64,000 nt of DNA, from NCBI RefSeq assembly GCF_900156425.1, contig NZ_FTNO01000002.1, forward strand, positions 478,125 to 542,124, in the 5' to 3' direction. Both the position numbers and the translations under genes were made by a program. Source of the DNA: Haladaptatus litoreus (GTDB lineage Archaea; Halobacteriota; Halobacteria; Halobacteriales; Haladaptataceae). The notes under the pieces were generated by a model. It was not told where the DNA came from and ran no database searches. It saw only the letters and a program-made list of their open reading frames with translations. Shown here piece by piece: positions 44,769 to 53,529 of the stretch; position 1 is the stretch's first letter, and the number at the start of each line of letters is the position of its first letter.

Positions 44769-45780
44769 TGCCTCCCGACTGGTTTCCGCCAGTTTGATTG
44801 CCGCCGGTTTGATTTCCACCTCCGCCCTGCGTCGTGGCCGGGCCGAAGATTTCTCGTGCGGCGGGATGGAGCGGAATGGACATTCCATCCAGCGCACTCT
44901 CTCGGTTGATAAACTGCTGTTTCAGGCTCAACTGGCCGGTGTTGTTGAAGATAGATTCCGTCACGCCTCTCACCGCAGCGTTCGGTTGGTCTTGGGTCGT
45001 CGCAATCATCGCCTGCACCGCGACGGTTTGAACCGGTTCGTTCTGTCCGGTGTACGTTTCCGGCGGAATCGTGTCCTCCGCGAACCATTCGGCCTGTTGA
45101 AGAATGTTCTGCTGTGTCTGTCCGGAAATATTCACGAATGCGATGTTGTTCGTCGTCGCAAGTTCTTCGATTGCGCCGACGGGCCAGCCGCCGACGACGA
45201 ATGCGGCGTCGATGTCGCCGTTTCTAAGTTGGTCTGCGGCCTGTGAAAATCCGGTGTTCTGTTCGGTGAAGTCGTTTTGCTGGATGCCGACCGACTCTAA
45301 AATCTGAAGCGCGTTGATTTGCGTTCCGCTTCCGAGGTCACCCGTGTTGATTGTCGCTCCTTGGAGGTCTTGGAGCGTCTCGATGTTGTTCCCCTGAAGC
45401 GTCACGACGTGAATCGTTTCGGGATACAGCGTCGCCACGCCTCGCAAACTCCTGATTTGGGTTCCTTGGAACTCCTCGATGCCAGTCCCGTTGTACGCGA
45501 AGAAGGCGACGTCGTTCTGGATGAGCGCGAAATCGGCGTTTCCTTGTGCGAGTCCGCCGACGTTTTCGACGCTCGCACCCGTTGACTGCACCTGTATGGT
45601 GTAGTCGGTGTTATTCTCGATAATCGTCTTGAACTGGTTCGAAAGCGGGAAGTACGTCCCGCCGGTTCCACCCGCGAACCACGTTAATCGTTGTTGTGCC
45701 AGTGCAGTCCCCGAAAATCCGAGAAGCCCCGCTGCTCCCACGGTTTTCACGAATCTACGTCGGTTGAGTTCCCCCACCAT
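44740..45780 (-). CDS. TAXI-family TRAP solute-binding protein
   Basis: 346-residue secreted binding protein. The N-terminus has a twin-arginine signal (NRRRFVKTVGAAGLLGFSGTALA), the normal export route in haloarchaea. The mature part starts LTWFAGGTGGTYFPLSNQFK, typical of TAXI proteins. The C-terminal 30 residues are Gly/Asn/Gln repeats (GGNQTGG). No lipobox Cys is visible. First gene of the TAXI-DUF1850-permease operon. ATG at 45780 gives the RR motif at residue 7. Confidence 0.93.
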   Translation of the reverse strand: MVGELNRRRFVKTVGAAGLLGFSGTALAQQRLTWFAGGTGGTYFPLSNQFKTIIENNTDYTIQVQSTGASVENVGGLAQGNADFALIQNDVAFFAYNGTGIEEFQGTQIRSLRGVATLYPETIHVVTLQGNNIETLQDLQGATINTGDLGSGTQINALQILESVGIQQNDFTEQNTGFSQAADQLRNGDIDAAFVVGGWPVGAIEELATTNNIAFVNISGQTQQNILQQAEWFAEDTIPPETYTGQNEPVQTVAVQAMIATTQDQPNAAVRGVTESIFNNTGQLSLKQQFINRESALDGMSIPLHPAAREIFGPATTQGGGGNQTGGNQTGGNQSGGNDAGGNNSS

Positions 45781-45961
45781 GATTCTGACCTCTCCGTGAG
45801 TGTTCATATAGCCAATCGACGCTTCGCAATCGCAATCCCACGCTATCGGGCCGAAACCCCACGATACCGGGTGGTAATGCAGAATTCAGATGAGCAACGA
45901 TTGCTTACCAGAGGTATTTCGAATCGAAAGTATATTTTGCGCCCGTTCCGAGAGGCAGTGT

Positions 45962-48004
45962 ATGGAAACGATACATGCCAACGAATATCACGATATCGTC
46001 AAAGCAAGCGACCCGCAGGTTGCCCCCGATGGCGAGCGAGTAGCGTTCGTCCGGTCGGTTCCGGAGGACGACGAGGGGTACGAATCGACCATCTACGTCG
46101 TTCCACTCGGCGGCGGCGAACCGACGCAGTTCACCATCAGCGAAGGCGCGGACAGCAATCCGCGGTGGAGTCCGAGCGGCGACCGACTCGCCTTCGTAAG
46201 CACCCGCGGTGCAGACGACGACCGCCCGCAATTGTGGGTACTCCCGACCGCAGGCGGTGAGGCCCGACAAGTTACCGACGTTGCTGGCGGCGTCTCACAA
46301 CTCGCATGGTCGCCCGATGGAACACGAATCGCATTCGTTCAGCAAAGCACCGAAGATGACCGCGACGAAGAACGCGACATCTCTCTCGATGGTGAGGAGT
46401 ACGAACCGGAAACCCCCGACCCACGCGTCATCGACCGGAAAGTGTACCGGGCGGGCCAGCGGTACTTCGACGGCAAACGAAGCCATATCCATCTCGTAGA
46501 TCTCGAAGACGATTCGGTCTCTCGGCTTACCGACGGCGATTTCGACTTCTCCGCGCCGGAATGGGGCGACGAGACGACGCTCTACTACGGCGTCAAACGA
46601 ACCGACGACCCGGACGACAACATCGTCGTGGACATTGCGGCCTACGACACGGACTCCGGTGAAGAGGAAACGCTCTTTCAGACGAGCGCGTGGGGTGCGT
46701 CCATGGCGGCAACAGAAGACGGACGAATCGCCTACGTCTACAGTCCGGAGGAGAACGCGACGCTCCGTCAAAACGAAATCAAGGTGTTCGACCGCACAAC
46801 CGAGGAAACGGTCACCCTCACCGAGTCGATAGACAGGACGCTCTCGAATCCGCCGCAGTGGGATGCGAGCGAGGAGCGCGTCTACTTCGGGACGCCCGAC
46901 GAGGGCGACTACGTCATCTGGCGAGTCGCTGGCGACGGAAGCGACGAACCCCAGCAGGTCGTCGGCGACGGACACATCACCGATTTCTCCGTCGGCACCG
47001 ACGCCATCGCCTACACGAAATCCGAGTGGGACCATCCCGGCGACGTGTTCGTCTCGACACCCGGTGGAGCAGAAACCCACCGACTCACCCGTCTCAACGC
47101 CGACTATTTGAACGAGCGGGCGGTTGGGCAACCGGAGGAACTGTGGTTCGAATCGGACGATGGAACCGAGGTTCAGGGCTGGGTGCTGACCCCGCCGGAT
47201 TTCGATTCGGACGAGAACTACCCCCTCGTCGTGGAGATTCACGGCGGGCCACACTCGATGTGGTCTACCACCGGCACGATGTGGCACGAGTTCCAGACGC
47301 TCGCCGCACGGGGCTACGTCGTGTTCTGGTGCAATCCGCGCGGTTCCACCGGTTACGGCGAAGAACACATGGCGGCCATCGAACGCGGTTGGGGAACCGT
47401 CGATTACGACGACGTGATGGCAGGAACCGACGCCATCGCGGAGCGCGACTACGTGGACACGGACAATATGTTCGTCACGGGTGGCAGTTACGGTGGCTAT
47501 CTCACTTCGTGGATTATCGGGCAGACCGACCGATTCAAAGGGGCGGTCACGCAACGCGGCGTGTACGAACTCAACAGTTTCTACGGTTCGACGGACGCGT
47601 TCAAACTCATCGAGTGGGATTTCGACACGACGCCGTGGGAGGAGCCGGAGTTCCTGTGGGAACGCTCGCCGATGGCGCACGTCCAGAACGTAACTACGCC
47701 GACGCTCGTCGTTCACAGTGACAACGACTTCCGCGTCCCGGTGAACAACGCGGAGATGCTCTACTTGCTCCTCAAGAAAAACGACGTGGAAACCCGACTC
47801 GTGCGCTATCCGCGTGAGGGCCACGAACTCTCCCGGAGCGGCGAACCCGGCCACGTCGTTGACCGATTGGAGCGCATCGTCCGCTGGTTCGACGGCTACT
47901 CCGATTACCACGAAGTGCCAACGGCGTTAGAGCGCGGCGACGACGGACTATCCGCGGCGGAAGCGGACGAAGACGAAGAAACGGAGAGCGAAGACGAACA
48001 GTGA
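45962..48004 (+). CDS. S9-family (prolyl oligopeptidase) peptidase
   Basis: 680-residue serine peptidase resembling acylaminoacyl peptidases. The first 390 residues form a WD-like beta-propeller (repeats such as PRWSPSGDRLAFVS and LAWSPDGTRIAFV). The alpha/beta-hydrolase part has nucleophile Ser in GGSYGGYLTSW, Asp in HSDNDFRVP and His in REGHELSRSG. No signal peptide is seen, so it is cytoplasmic. The C-terminal tail is very acidic (ADEDEETESEDEQ). A 13-bp direct repeat straddles the stop codon. Confidence 0.93.
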   Translation: METIHANEYHDIVKASDPQVAPDGERVAFVRSVPEDDEGYESTIYVVPLGGGEPTQFTISEGADSNPRWSPSGDRLAFVSTRGADDDRPQLWVLPTAGGEARQVTDVAGGVSQLAWSPDGTRIAFVQQSTEDDRDEERDISLDGEEYEPETPDPRVIDRKVYRAGQRYFDGKRSHIHLVDLEDDSVSRLTDGDFDFSAPEWGDETTLYYGVKRTDDPDDNIVVDIAAYDTDSGEEETLFQTSAWGASMAATEDGRIAYVYSPEENATLRQNEIKVFDRTTEETVTLTESIDRTLSNPPQWDASEERVYFGTPDEGDYVIWRVAGDGSDEPQQVVGDGHITDFSVGTDAIAYTKSEWDHPGDVFVSTPGGAETHRLTRLNADYLNERAVGQPEELWFESDDGTEVQGWVLTPPDFDSDENYPLVVEIHGGPHSMWSTTGTMWHEFQTLAARGYVVFWCNPRGSTGYGEEHMAAIERGWGTVDYDDVMAGTDAIAERDYVDTDNMFVTGGSYGGYLTSWIIGQTDRFKGAVTQRGVYELNSFYGSTDAFKLIEWDFDTTPWEEPEFLWERSPMAHVQNVTTPTLVVHSDNDFRVPVNNAEMLYLLLKKNDVETRLVRYPREGHELSRSGEPGHVVDRLERIVRWFDGYSDYHEVPTALERGDDGLSAAEADEDEETESEDEQ

Positions 48005-48067
48005 CCGAAGACGAACAGCGATAACTGTTGGCATAGGGTGGTACGTTTCGTCCGCGGTTCCGATACC

Positions 48068-48097
48068 GAAAAATCGCCCGCTTGCGAGCGATTTTTC
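48068..48097. terminator. Strong hairpin in the 314-bp gap after the S9 peptidase
   Basis: GAAAAATCGC pairs with GCGATTTTTC; the loop CCGCTTGCGA can pair internally. It lies 64 nt after the stop codon and is followed directly by an ORB-like box. The remaining gap (48114-48318) is AT-rich with no supported CDS. Confidence 0.6.
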
Positions 48098-48113
48098 ACC
48101 CGAAACGAAGGGG
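48095..48113 (+). promoter_or_regulatory. ORB-like box outside the origin, right arm
   Basis: TTCACCCGAAACGAAGGGG, next to the hairpin; the G-run points right. A poorer copy in the same direction (ending AAAGAAGGGGG) is at 48296-48317 at the end of the next gene. Confidence 0.55.
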
Positions 48114-48318
48114 TTCGATTGGCATTCGATTTCTTCTATCGGACAGTTAGAAAACCAATATTATACCGTCTACTAGTGTTCTCGGTGTTCTATTCCGCAG
48201 TAACTGTTTCTCTACGGCAGTACCGAGCACTCTGTACTGTTCGGTGGTCGGTTTCACTAGCATCGAAATCTACTTCTTCCCGGTGCCTGCGTCCGTTTTC
48301 GACTCGAAAGAAGGGGGT

Positions 48319-48534
48319 TCAGTCTACGATGATTTCCGAACCGCTGTTCTCGGATTCGTGCGTCGGTTGCATCTCGTTTTCGTAGCGGTCTATCCAGTCG
48401 GCAAAACATTCGGGGCAGAGTCGTTGACTGTCGATTTGCGAACGGTCAACCGTCAATCGAATCGTTCTGGCGAGAGCGTCCGTCAGCGGCTCTTGACAGT
48501 CGTCACACAGCTCCGGTTCATCTTCGTCGCTCAT
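48319..48534 (-). CDS. Small two-knuckle zinc-finger protein
   Basis: 71 residues with CDDC and CPEC pairs (ELCDDCQEPL near residue 9, RLCPECFADW near residue 39), a treble-clef or rubredoxin-like knuckle arrangement. Haloarchaea encode many such small zinc-finger proteins, several linked to motility or biofilm control, but I cannot assign this one. The acidic N- and C-termini fit a soluble haloarchaeal protein. Confidence 0.75.
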   Translation of the reverse strand: MSDEDEPELCDDCQEPLTDALARTIRLTVDRSQIDSQRLCPECFADWIDRYENEMQPTHESENSGSEIIVD

Positions 48535-48595
48535 GCGCGGTCAATGTGACGCAGGATATATAAAACTCGTTGGGCATCGGGCAGCGCAACGACGG

Positions 48596-49357
48596 TTACG
48601 CAGGTGGCGCGTACTGAGTTCCGTTCGGTGATACCTGTGCTGGTTGTTGCGATTGATACTGCACGTCCACGGGGACGCCCGTACTGGCGAAGAACAGGCG
48701 AACGTGACCGAGCCATGGGATTTTCACTTCGGCGGTGCCGCGAATCCAACTCGGCTTGACGGGGTCGCTAATGGCGGAAACTTGGTCGTAAGCATCGTTC
48801 GCATCACCCTTCGTGATGAATCCGGCGTATGGTGCAGGGCAGTTCGGCAGTTCTTGACAACTGTCCGCCCCGCCCATGTACTGTGGATTGCCTTTGTCGT
48901 ACCAGTTTTCGCCTTCGTCAACCCAGAATCGTGCCCGATGAATAATCGGCGTTCGGTATGCGCTTCCATCCGGACGGTAGATTATCACGTCTCCGGCTTG
49001 GTTGAAACTGTTGTAGCCGCTTTGTTGTCCCTGCTGGTACGTGACGATTCCCGTTCCTTCCTGTGCTGCGTCCGGAACGAAGCGACTCTCGTCCATGATG
49101 AAGATGAGGTCACCGCGCTCCATCTGTGGCTCCATGCTCCCGCTTTCGACGGCGACCATCGGCGGCCAGACGCCGCTGATAGCAAAGAGAACGAGGCCGA
49201 TTGCGGCGACGACGGCGGCGCTCTCCAACATCTCTCGAACGAACACCACCGTCCCGTTATCGGTGTGTCGGAACCAACGAAGCCACGAGACGACCCCTGA
49301 CCCCTCCGGGCCAGTGTCCCGTACGTCGTCTGACGACGACTCGTCTGGGGGACTCAT
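48596..49357 (-). CDS. sec11: Signal peptidase I, archaeal Sec11 type
   Basis: Membrane serine protease (253 residues) that removes signal peptides after Sec export. One helix (SAAVVAAIGLVLFAISGVW) precedes the catalytic domain. The Ser is in VESGSMEPQM, the His replacing bacterial Lys is in PIIHRARFWVD, and acidic residues are in ITKGDANDAYDQ. The C-terminal part passes the membrane-like segment VRLFFASTGVP. In haloarchaea a Sec11 gene divergently next to DP1 is a known arrangement, as here. Confidence 0.93.
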   Translation of the reverse strand: MSPPDESSSDDVRDTGPEGSGVVSWLRWFRHTDNGTVVFVREMLESAAVVAAIGLVLFAISGVWPPMVAVESGSMEPQMERGDLIFIMDESRFVPDAAQEGTGIVTYQQGQQSGYNSFNQAGDVIIYRPDGSAYRTPIIHRARFWVDEGENWYDKGNPQYMGGADSCQELPNCPAPYAGFITKGDANDAYDQVSAISDPVKPSWIRGTAEVKIPWLGHVRLFFASTGVPVDVQYQSQQPAQVSPNGTQYAPPA

Positions 49358-49440
49358 TACGGTTCTCTAAACTACCACGGGTTGTCAACCTTCTGGGTTA
49401 GTTCGCTATATTTTTTGCTCATCCGCGTCTTTACTGACTC

Positions 49441-51015
49441 GTGCCATTAGAAACCCCGGCTCGAATTGTTAGAGAACTCACGAGTCGCGGGTACAACGCC
49501 GACCGGGAGGCTGTAACGCTTCTCGCAAACGCGCCAGACCCAAACGGCGCGCTCAACGAGGTAGTCGAGTCCGCCCCCGAACACGCGCTAAAAATCTCCG
49601 TCGAACACGTCAGGAACGTTCTCGACTCGGCTTCATCGGAGTCAGCCTCATCGAAGTCAGCTTCATCGGCGTCGTCCCAATCGAAGAACGGAGCTGTTTC
49701 CGCGCGCGGAAACAGCTCCGTTTCAACTGGAACTGAAAATACCAAGTCCTCCGTGCAGGAGGTCACCTCTCCAGTTGAAACGGGGGGGTCTGTATCACGG
49801 AACGAAGCCCTTCAGTCGGTCGGTATCGAGGGCGACGTAACCGGACAGAGCACCGGAACCGGCGAGTACGACGATTTCGTTACGGTGTTCCGCGACCGTT
49901 TCCAACGGCTTTCGGGACAACTTCGTGGTCGTGTCAACGCACGCCCGACGAACGCAGTCGCCAGCATGCCGGGCGGAAGCGACGCCGCCATGGTCGGAAT
50001 GATAAGCGACATTCGCTCGACGGCGAGCGGACACTGGCTTGTCGAACTCGAAGACACGAACGGAACGTTCCCGTGTCTCATCATGAAGGACAAGGAGTTC
50101 GCCAGCGTCGTGAACGAACTGCTATTGGACGAGACGATTGCCGTCGAAGGAACGCTTTCGAGTGATGCCGGTATCCTGTTCGTTGACTCGCTTCACTTCC
50201 CTGACGTTCCGCGAACCTACAAACCATCGACCGCCGACCGCCACGTGCAGGCCGCACTCATCAGCGACGTTCACGTTGGCAGTCAGGAGTTCATGGCTGA
50301 CGCGTGGTCGCGGTTCACCAGTTGGTTGCACACCGAGGAGGCAGAACACGTCGAATATCTCCTCATCGCAGGCGACATGGTGGAGGGCGTCGGTATCTAT
50401 CCGAATCAGGACGAGGAACTCGACATCATCGACATCTTCGAGCAGTACGAAAAGTTCTCGGAGTATCTGAAAGAAGTCCCCGGCGACATGGAAATCGTCA
50501 TGATTCCCGGCAACCACGACGCGGTTCGACTCGCCGAACCGCAACCCGGATTCGACGAGGAACTCCGTGACATCATGGACGTTCACGATGCCCGAATTAC
50601 GGGCAATCCCTCTACGGTCACGGTCGAAGGCGTCTCGGTGCTGATGTACCACGGCGTTTCGCTGGACGAGGTCATCGCGGAGATGCCGGAGGAGAAAGCG
50701 AGTTACGAGGAACCGCACAAGGCGATGTACCAACTCCTGAAAAAGCGCCACGTCGCGCCGCAGTACGGTGGCCACACCCGCGTCGCGCCGGAGGAGAAGG
50801 ACTACCTCGTCATCGACGAGGTTCCAGACATCTTCCACACCGGCCACGTCCACAAACTCGGATTCGGCAAGTACCACAACGTCCTCGCTATGAACTCCGG
50901 TTGCTGGCAGGCCCAGACGGATTTCCAGAAAAGCGTGAACATCGACCCCGACTCAGGATTTGCCCCAATCGTGGATTTAGACACCCTCGACGTGACGGTT
51001 CGGAAGTTCGCCTGA
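49441..51015 (+). CDS. polB: DNA polymerase II (PolD) small subunit DP1
   Basis: 524 residues. DP1 carries the 3'-5' exonuclease of the archaeal D-family replicative polymerase. An N-terminal helical domain (1-60) is followed by a low-complexity Ser/Ala linker (about 62-140), an OB fold (VGMISDIRSTASGHWLVEL) and a calcineurin-like phosphoesterase: ISDVHVGSQEF, AGDMVEGVG, IPGNHDAVR, MYHGVSL and HTGHVHKLG. The start is GTG at 49441. The linker-coding part has a 15-nt tandem repeat, a 36-bp perfect palindrome and an ORB-like box. Confidence 0.95.
   Translation: MPLETPARIVRELTSRGYNADREAVTLLANAPDPNGALNEVVESAPEHALKISVEHVRNVLDSASSESASSKSASSASSQSKNGAVSARGNSSVSTGTENTKSSVQEVTSPVETGGSVSRNEALQSVGIEGDVTGQSTGTGEYDDFVTVFRDRFQRLSGQLRGRVNARPTNAVASMPGGSDAAMVGMISDIRSTASGHWLVELEDTNGTFPCLIMKDKEFASVVNELLLDETIAVEGTLSSDAGILFVDSLHFPDVPRTYKPSTADRHVQAALISDVHVGSQEFMADAWSRFTSWLHTEEAEHVEYLLIAGDMVEGVGIYPNQDEELDIIDIFEQYEKFSEYLKEVPGDMEIVMIPGNHDAVRLAEPQPGFDEELRDIMDVHDARITGNPSTVTVEGVSVLMYHGVSLDEVIAEMPEEKASYEEPHKAMYQLLKKRHVAPQYGGHTRVAPEEKDYLVIDEVPDIFHTGHVHKLGFGKYHNVLAMNSGCWQAQTDFQKSVNIDPDSGFAPIVDLDTLDVTVRKFA
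49687..49722. repeat. 36-bp perfect palindrome without loop inside the DP1 gene
   Basis: The left arm AACGGAGCTGTTTCCGCG (49687-49704) is followed directly by its reverse complement (49705-49722). It lies in the linker-coding region. Confidence 0.92.
49768..49788 (+). promoter_or_regulatory. ORB-like box inside the DP1 gene
   Basis: TCTCCAGTTGAAAC followed by seven G, G-run to the right. The segment CCAGTTGAAACG (49771-49782) is also an exact reverse complement of CGTTTCAACTGG at 49719-49730, so the two could form a larger stem. Confidence 0.5.
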
Positions 51016-51027
51016 TTTGGTCGTTTC

Positions 51028-51047
51028 CTCCAGTTGAAATGAGGGGG
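51028..51047 (+). promoter_or_regulatory. ORB-like box outside the origin, right arm
   Basis: CTCCAGTTGAAATGAGGGGG, 13 nt after the DP1 stop codon; G-run to the right. Confidence 0.55.
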
Positions 51048-51112
51048 TTGGTTTCTCGATGATATCACTGAAAGCTGTACTCAAATCGCGCGAAAAACCA
51101 AACCGTTCGACT

Positions 51113-52537
51113 CTACCGATTCAACGTGTGAATCGCGTGTCCAAGCGCGTTCTCGGCACACTCCATCACGGCCTCCGAGAGCGTCGGGTGGGTGTGAACC
51201 GTCGCGGCGAGGTCTTCGAGTGTTGCACCCATCTCGATTGCCAGTCCGAGTTCAGCGATGAGTTCGGAGGCTTCCGGCCCGACAATCTGCGCGCCGAGGA
51301 CGAACCCACTCGGTTCGTCGGCGACGATTCGAACGAATCCCTCGGCGTGGCCCGTGGTCAGCGCGCGACCGCTGGCTTGGAACGGGAACTTACCGACGAC
51401 CGGTTCGAAGCCTTGGGACTCGGCTTCCTCTTCCGTCATGCCGACCGTGCCGATTTCGGGGTCGGTGAACACCGCGGCGGGCATAGCTTGATAATCGAGG
51501 GCCGAGGGTTCGCCCGCGATGACCTCCGCGGCGACCTGACCTTCCTTGCTGGCTTTGTGCGCGAGCATCGGTTCGCCCGCCACGTCGCCGATTGCGAAGA
51601 TGTGCTCCTTTTCGGTTCGCGCGCGGTCGTCCGTCTGGATGAAGCCCTTCTCGTCGGTTTCGATGCCCGCGTTTTCGAGTTCGAGCGTGTCCGTCACGGG
51701 TTGGCGACCAACCGCGACCAGCGCCTTCTCGGCACCGAACTCCGAGACTTCGCCGTCCTCGTTCTCGGTCATGACGGTGATGCCGTCGCCGGATTCTTCC
51801 CATTCCTTTGCGGCCTGTCCGAAGTGGAAGTCGATTCCCAACTCGTCGGCCTTCTTCTTGACCGGGCGTGCAAGGTCGTCCTCGTAGCCGGGAAGCACCG
51901 AATCGAGCATCTCGATTACGGTTACGTCGGAGCCGATTTTGGCGAAGACGCCCGCCAGTTCCATGCCGATGTAGCCTGCGCCGACGATGACGATGCTCTC
52001 CGGAACGTCGTCCAGCGCGAGTGCCTCCCGCGAGCTAAGGATGTGCTCGCCGTCGAACTCGAAGCCGGGAACTTCGATTGCTCGGCTTCCGGTCGAAATG
52101 ATGGCCTGCTCGAATTCGACGGTTTCCGAACCCTGCCCCTCGCCGCCGTGGACGACGCGAACCGATTTGTCGTCCGCGAACTCGGCGCGGCCTTCCATCA
52201 AGGAGACGCCGTTTGCCTTGCAGAGCTTTTCGACGCCACCGGTCAACTGCGAGACGACGCCGTCCTTCCATTCGACCATCTCGCCGTAGTTCACGTCGAG
52301 TTTGGTATAGATGCCCATGTCCTCGGCGTTGTTCGCGTCGTAGGCCAAGTCGGACGCCGTAATCATTGCCTTCGACGGGATGCACCCGTAGTTCAGGCAG
52401 GTTCCGCCGTAGGCGTCCTTTTCGACGAGCGTTACGTCCAGACCCAGTTGCCCGGCGCGAATGGCGGCGACGTAGCCACCCGGTCCTGCGCCGATAACCA
52501 GCACGTCCGTTCCTGTCGAGATATCTCCGACGACCAT
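51113..52537 (-). CDS. lpdA: Dihydrolipoyl dehydrogenase (E3)
   Basis: Flavoprotein that reoxidises dihydrolipoyl groups of E2 with NAD+. 474 residues. FAD site GAGPGGYVAAIRAGQLG, redox disulfide GGTCLNYGCIPSK, NAD site GAGYIGMELAGVFAKIG, and the C-terminal dimer-interface HTHPTLSEAV with catalytic His and Glu. ATG at 52537 (MVVGDISTGT) is chosen over an upstream TTG. It lies downstream of the pdhABC genes in the same direction but is separated from them by two plus-strand genes, so it has its own promoter. Confidence 0.96.
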   Translation of the reverse strand: MVVGDISTGTDVLVIGAGPGGYVAAIRAGQLGLDVTLVEKDAYGGTCLNYGCIPSKAMITASDLAYDANNAEDMGIYTKLDVNYGEMVEWKDGVVSQLTGGVEKLCKANGVSLMEGRAEFADDKSVRVVHGGEGQGSETVEFEQAIISTGSRAIEVPGFEFDGEHILSSREALALDDVPESIVIVGAGYIGMELAGVFAKIGSDVTVIEMLDSVLPGYEDDLARPVKKKADELGIDFHFGQAAKEWEESGDGITVMTENEDGEVSEFGAEKALVAVGRQPVTDTLELENAGIETDEKGFIQTDDRARTEKEHIFAIGDVAGEPMLAHKASKEGQVAAEVIAGEPSALDYQAMPAAVFTDPEIGTVGMTEEEAESQGFEPVVGKFPFQASGRALTTGHAEGFVRIVADEPSGFVLGAQIVGPEASELIAELGLAIEMGATLEDLAATVHTHPTLSEAVMECAENALGHAIHTLNR

Positions 52538-52651
52538 TAGGTGGACGGATGCGCTACCGGGTAAAAAATCAGGTGGATTACGAACCGGTAAGTGGACAAC
52601 TGTTGGCAATGGGCACGATTTTCTCCCTCGATTGCTATCACGGACATCATC

Positions 52652-52867
52652 ATGAAACTTCTATTACAACAAATGCTCATGAACTGCCTTTTTCGCTATT
52701 TCATCGCGCTCATCGTCGGTGCTGTCGTGACAGGTACTGTTGCTTACTTCGAACCACCCAGAGGTGAATCATTGATCCTTCTCGTTGGCATTGCCCAAGT
52801 GTACATCGTCGGAACCGTGATTGCACTCCGATACGAGTCGATTCTCCGAAACACCGATTCGTCGTAA
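52652..52867 (+). CDS. Small two-helix membrane protein
   Basis: 71 residues from ATG at 52652 (MKLLLQQMLMNCLFRYF). Two hydrophobic segments, residues 13-32 and 39-58, with a short polar turn (EPPRGES) between. Tail ends SILRNTDSS. It lies between the divergent lpdA and a GNAT gene. No family recognised; it could begin at 52592. Confidence 0.5.
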   Translation: MKLLLQQMLMNCLFRYFIALIVGAVVTGTVAYFEPPRGESLILLVGIAQVYIVGTVIALRYESILRNTDSS

Positions 52868-52939
52868 TTGTCCGTTCAATATTCAAATACATAATCGAAA
52901 AGTCGAACTTATAAGGTTTCCGTGAAACTCGATGTGAGT

Positions 52940-53470
52940 ATGCCGGGGCCGATTTTCACGACTGGTGACCACGTTTCTCTCCACCCTATCGAAGAAGAAG
53001 ACCACGAGTTCGTGCAGTACGGACGCAACCATCCCGAGATTCGGGTACCACTCTTTGCAACCACCATCCAGACAAGCGACGATGTTGCCGAGATGCTCAA
53101 CGATTCAGAGTATCGATTTCTCATCTGTCGGTCGAAGGATGGTGACCCGGAACCTGTTGGTGTGATCGCCTTCGCGTGGGTATGGGACGAAACGAAAGTA
53201 GGGAGCCTGATGTACTGGGTCGTGCCCGAACACCACGGAAACGGCTACGCCACGGAGGCGGCGACGCTATTTTTGAACTATGCGTTTCGAGAACGTGGCT
53301 TTCACAAAGTCAACGCCGAAGTTGACGCGTCGAACGCCGCGTCCGCTGCGGTGTTGGAGAAACTCGGATTCGAACGCGAAGGTATTCGTCGGCAGGAAAA
53401 CTTCGTGGACGGTGACTGGAAGGATGCACACATGTACGGCTTGCTCGCCGACGAGTGGATAGACGACTGA
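52940..53470 (+). CDS. GNAT-family N-acetyltransferase (RimJ/RimL-like)
   Basis: 176-residue acetyl-CoA-dependent acetyltransferase. The order of elements is typical for RimJ/RimL-like GNATs: VSLHPIEEEDHEFV at the start, VIAFAWVWDETKVGSLMYWVVPEHHGNGYATEA with the acetyl-CoA loop (HGNGYATE), and HKVNAEVDASNAASAAVLEKLGFEREG. The substrate could be a protein N-terminus, antibiotic or small amine. ATG at 52940 is chosen over GTG at 52922. Confidence 0.9.
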   Translation: MPGPIFTTGDHVSLHPIEEEDHEFVQYGRNHPEIRVPLFATTIQTSDDVAEMLNDSEYRFLICRSKDGDPEPVGVIAFAWVWDETKVGSLMYWVVPEHHGNGYATEAATLFLNYAFRERGFHKVNAEVDASNAASAAVLEKLGFEREGIRRQENFVDGDWKDAHMYGLLADEWIDD

Positions 53471-53529
53471 TTACAGTGTGCTAGTCGAACAAAACAAAAA
53501 TCAAAAATCGGCAGGTTCTGATTTCCTGT

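Noticed and set aside
46295..47911. 538-codon open frame on the minus strand opposite the S9 peptidase
   Set aside because: It is antisense to a complete gene with a full catalytic triad; high-GC third positions create long open frames opposite real genes. Its translation has no recognisable domain.
51059..52540. 493-codon plus-strand open frame opposite lpdA
   Set aside because: Antisense shadow of dihydrolipoyl dehydrogenase; residue composition is unlike a haloarchaeal protein fold.
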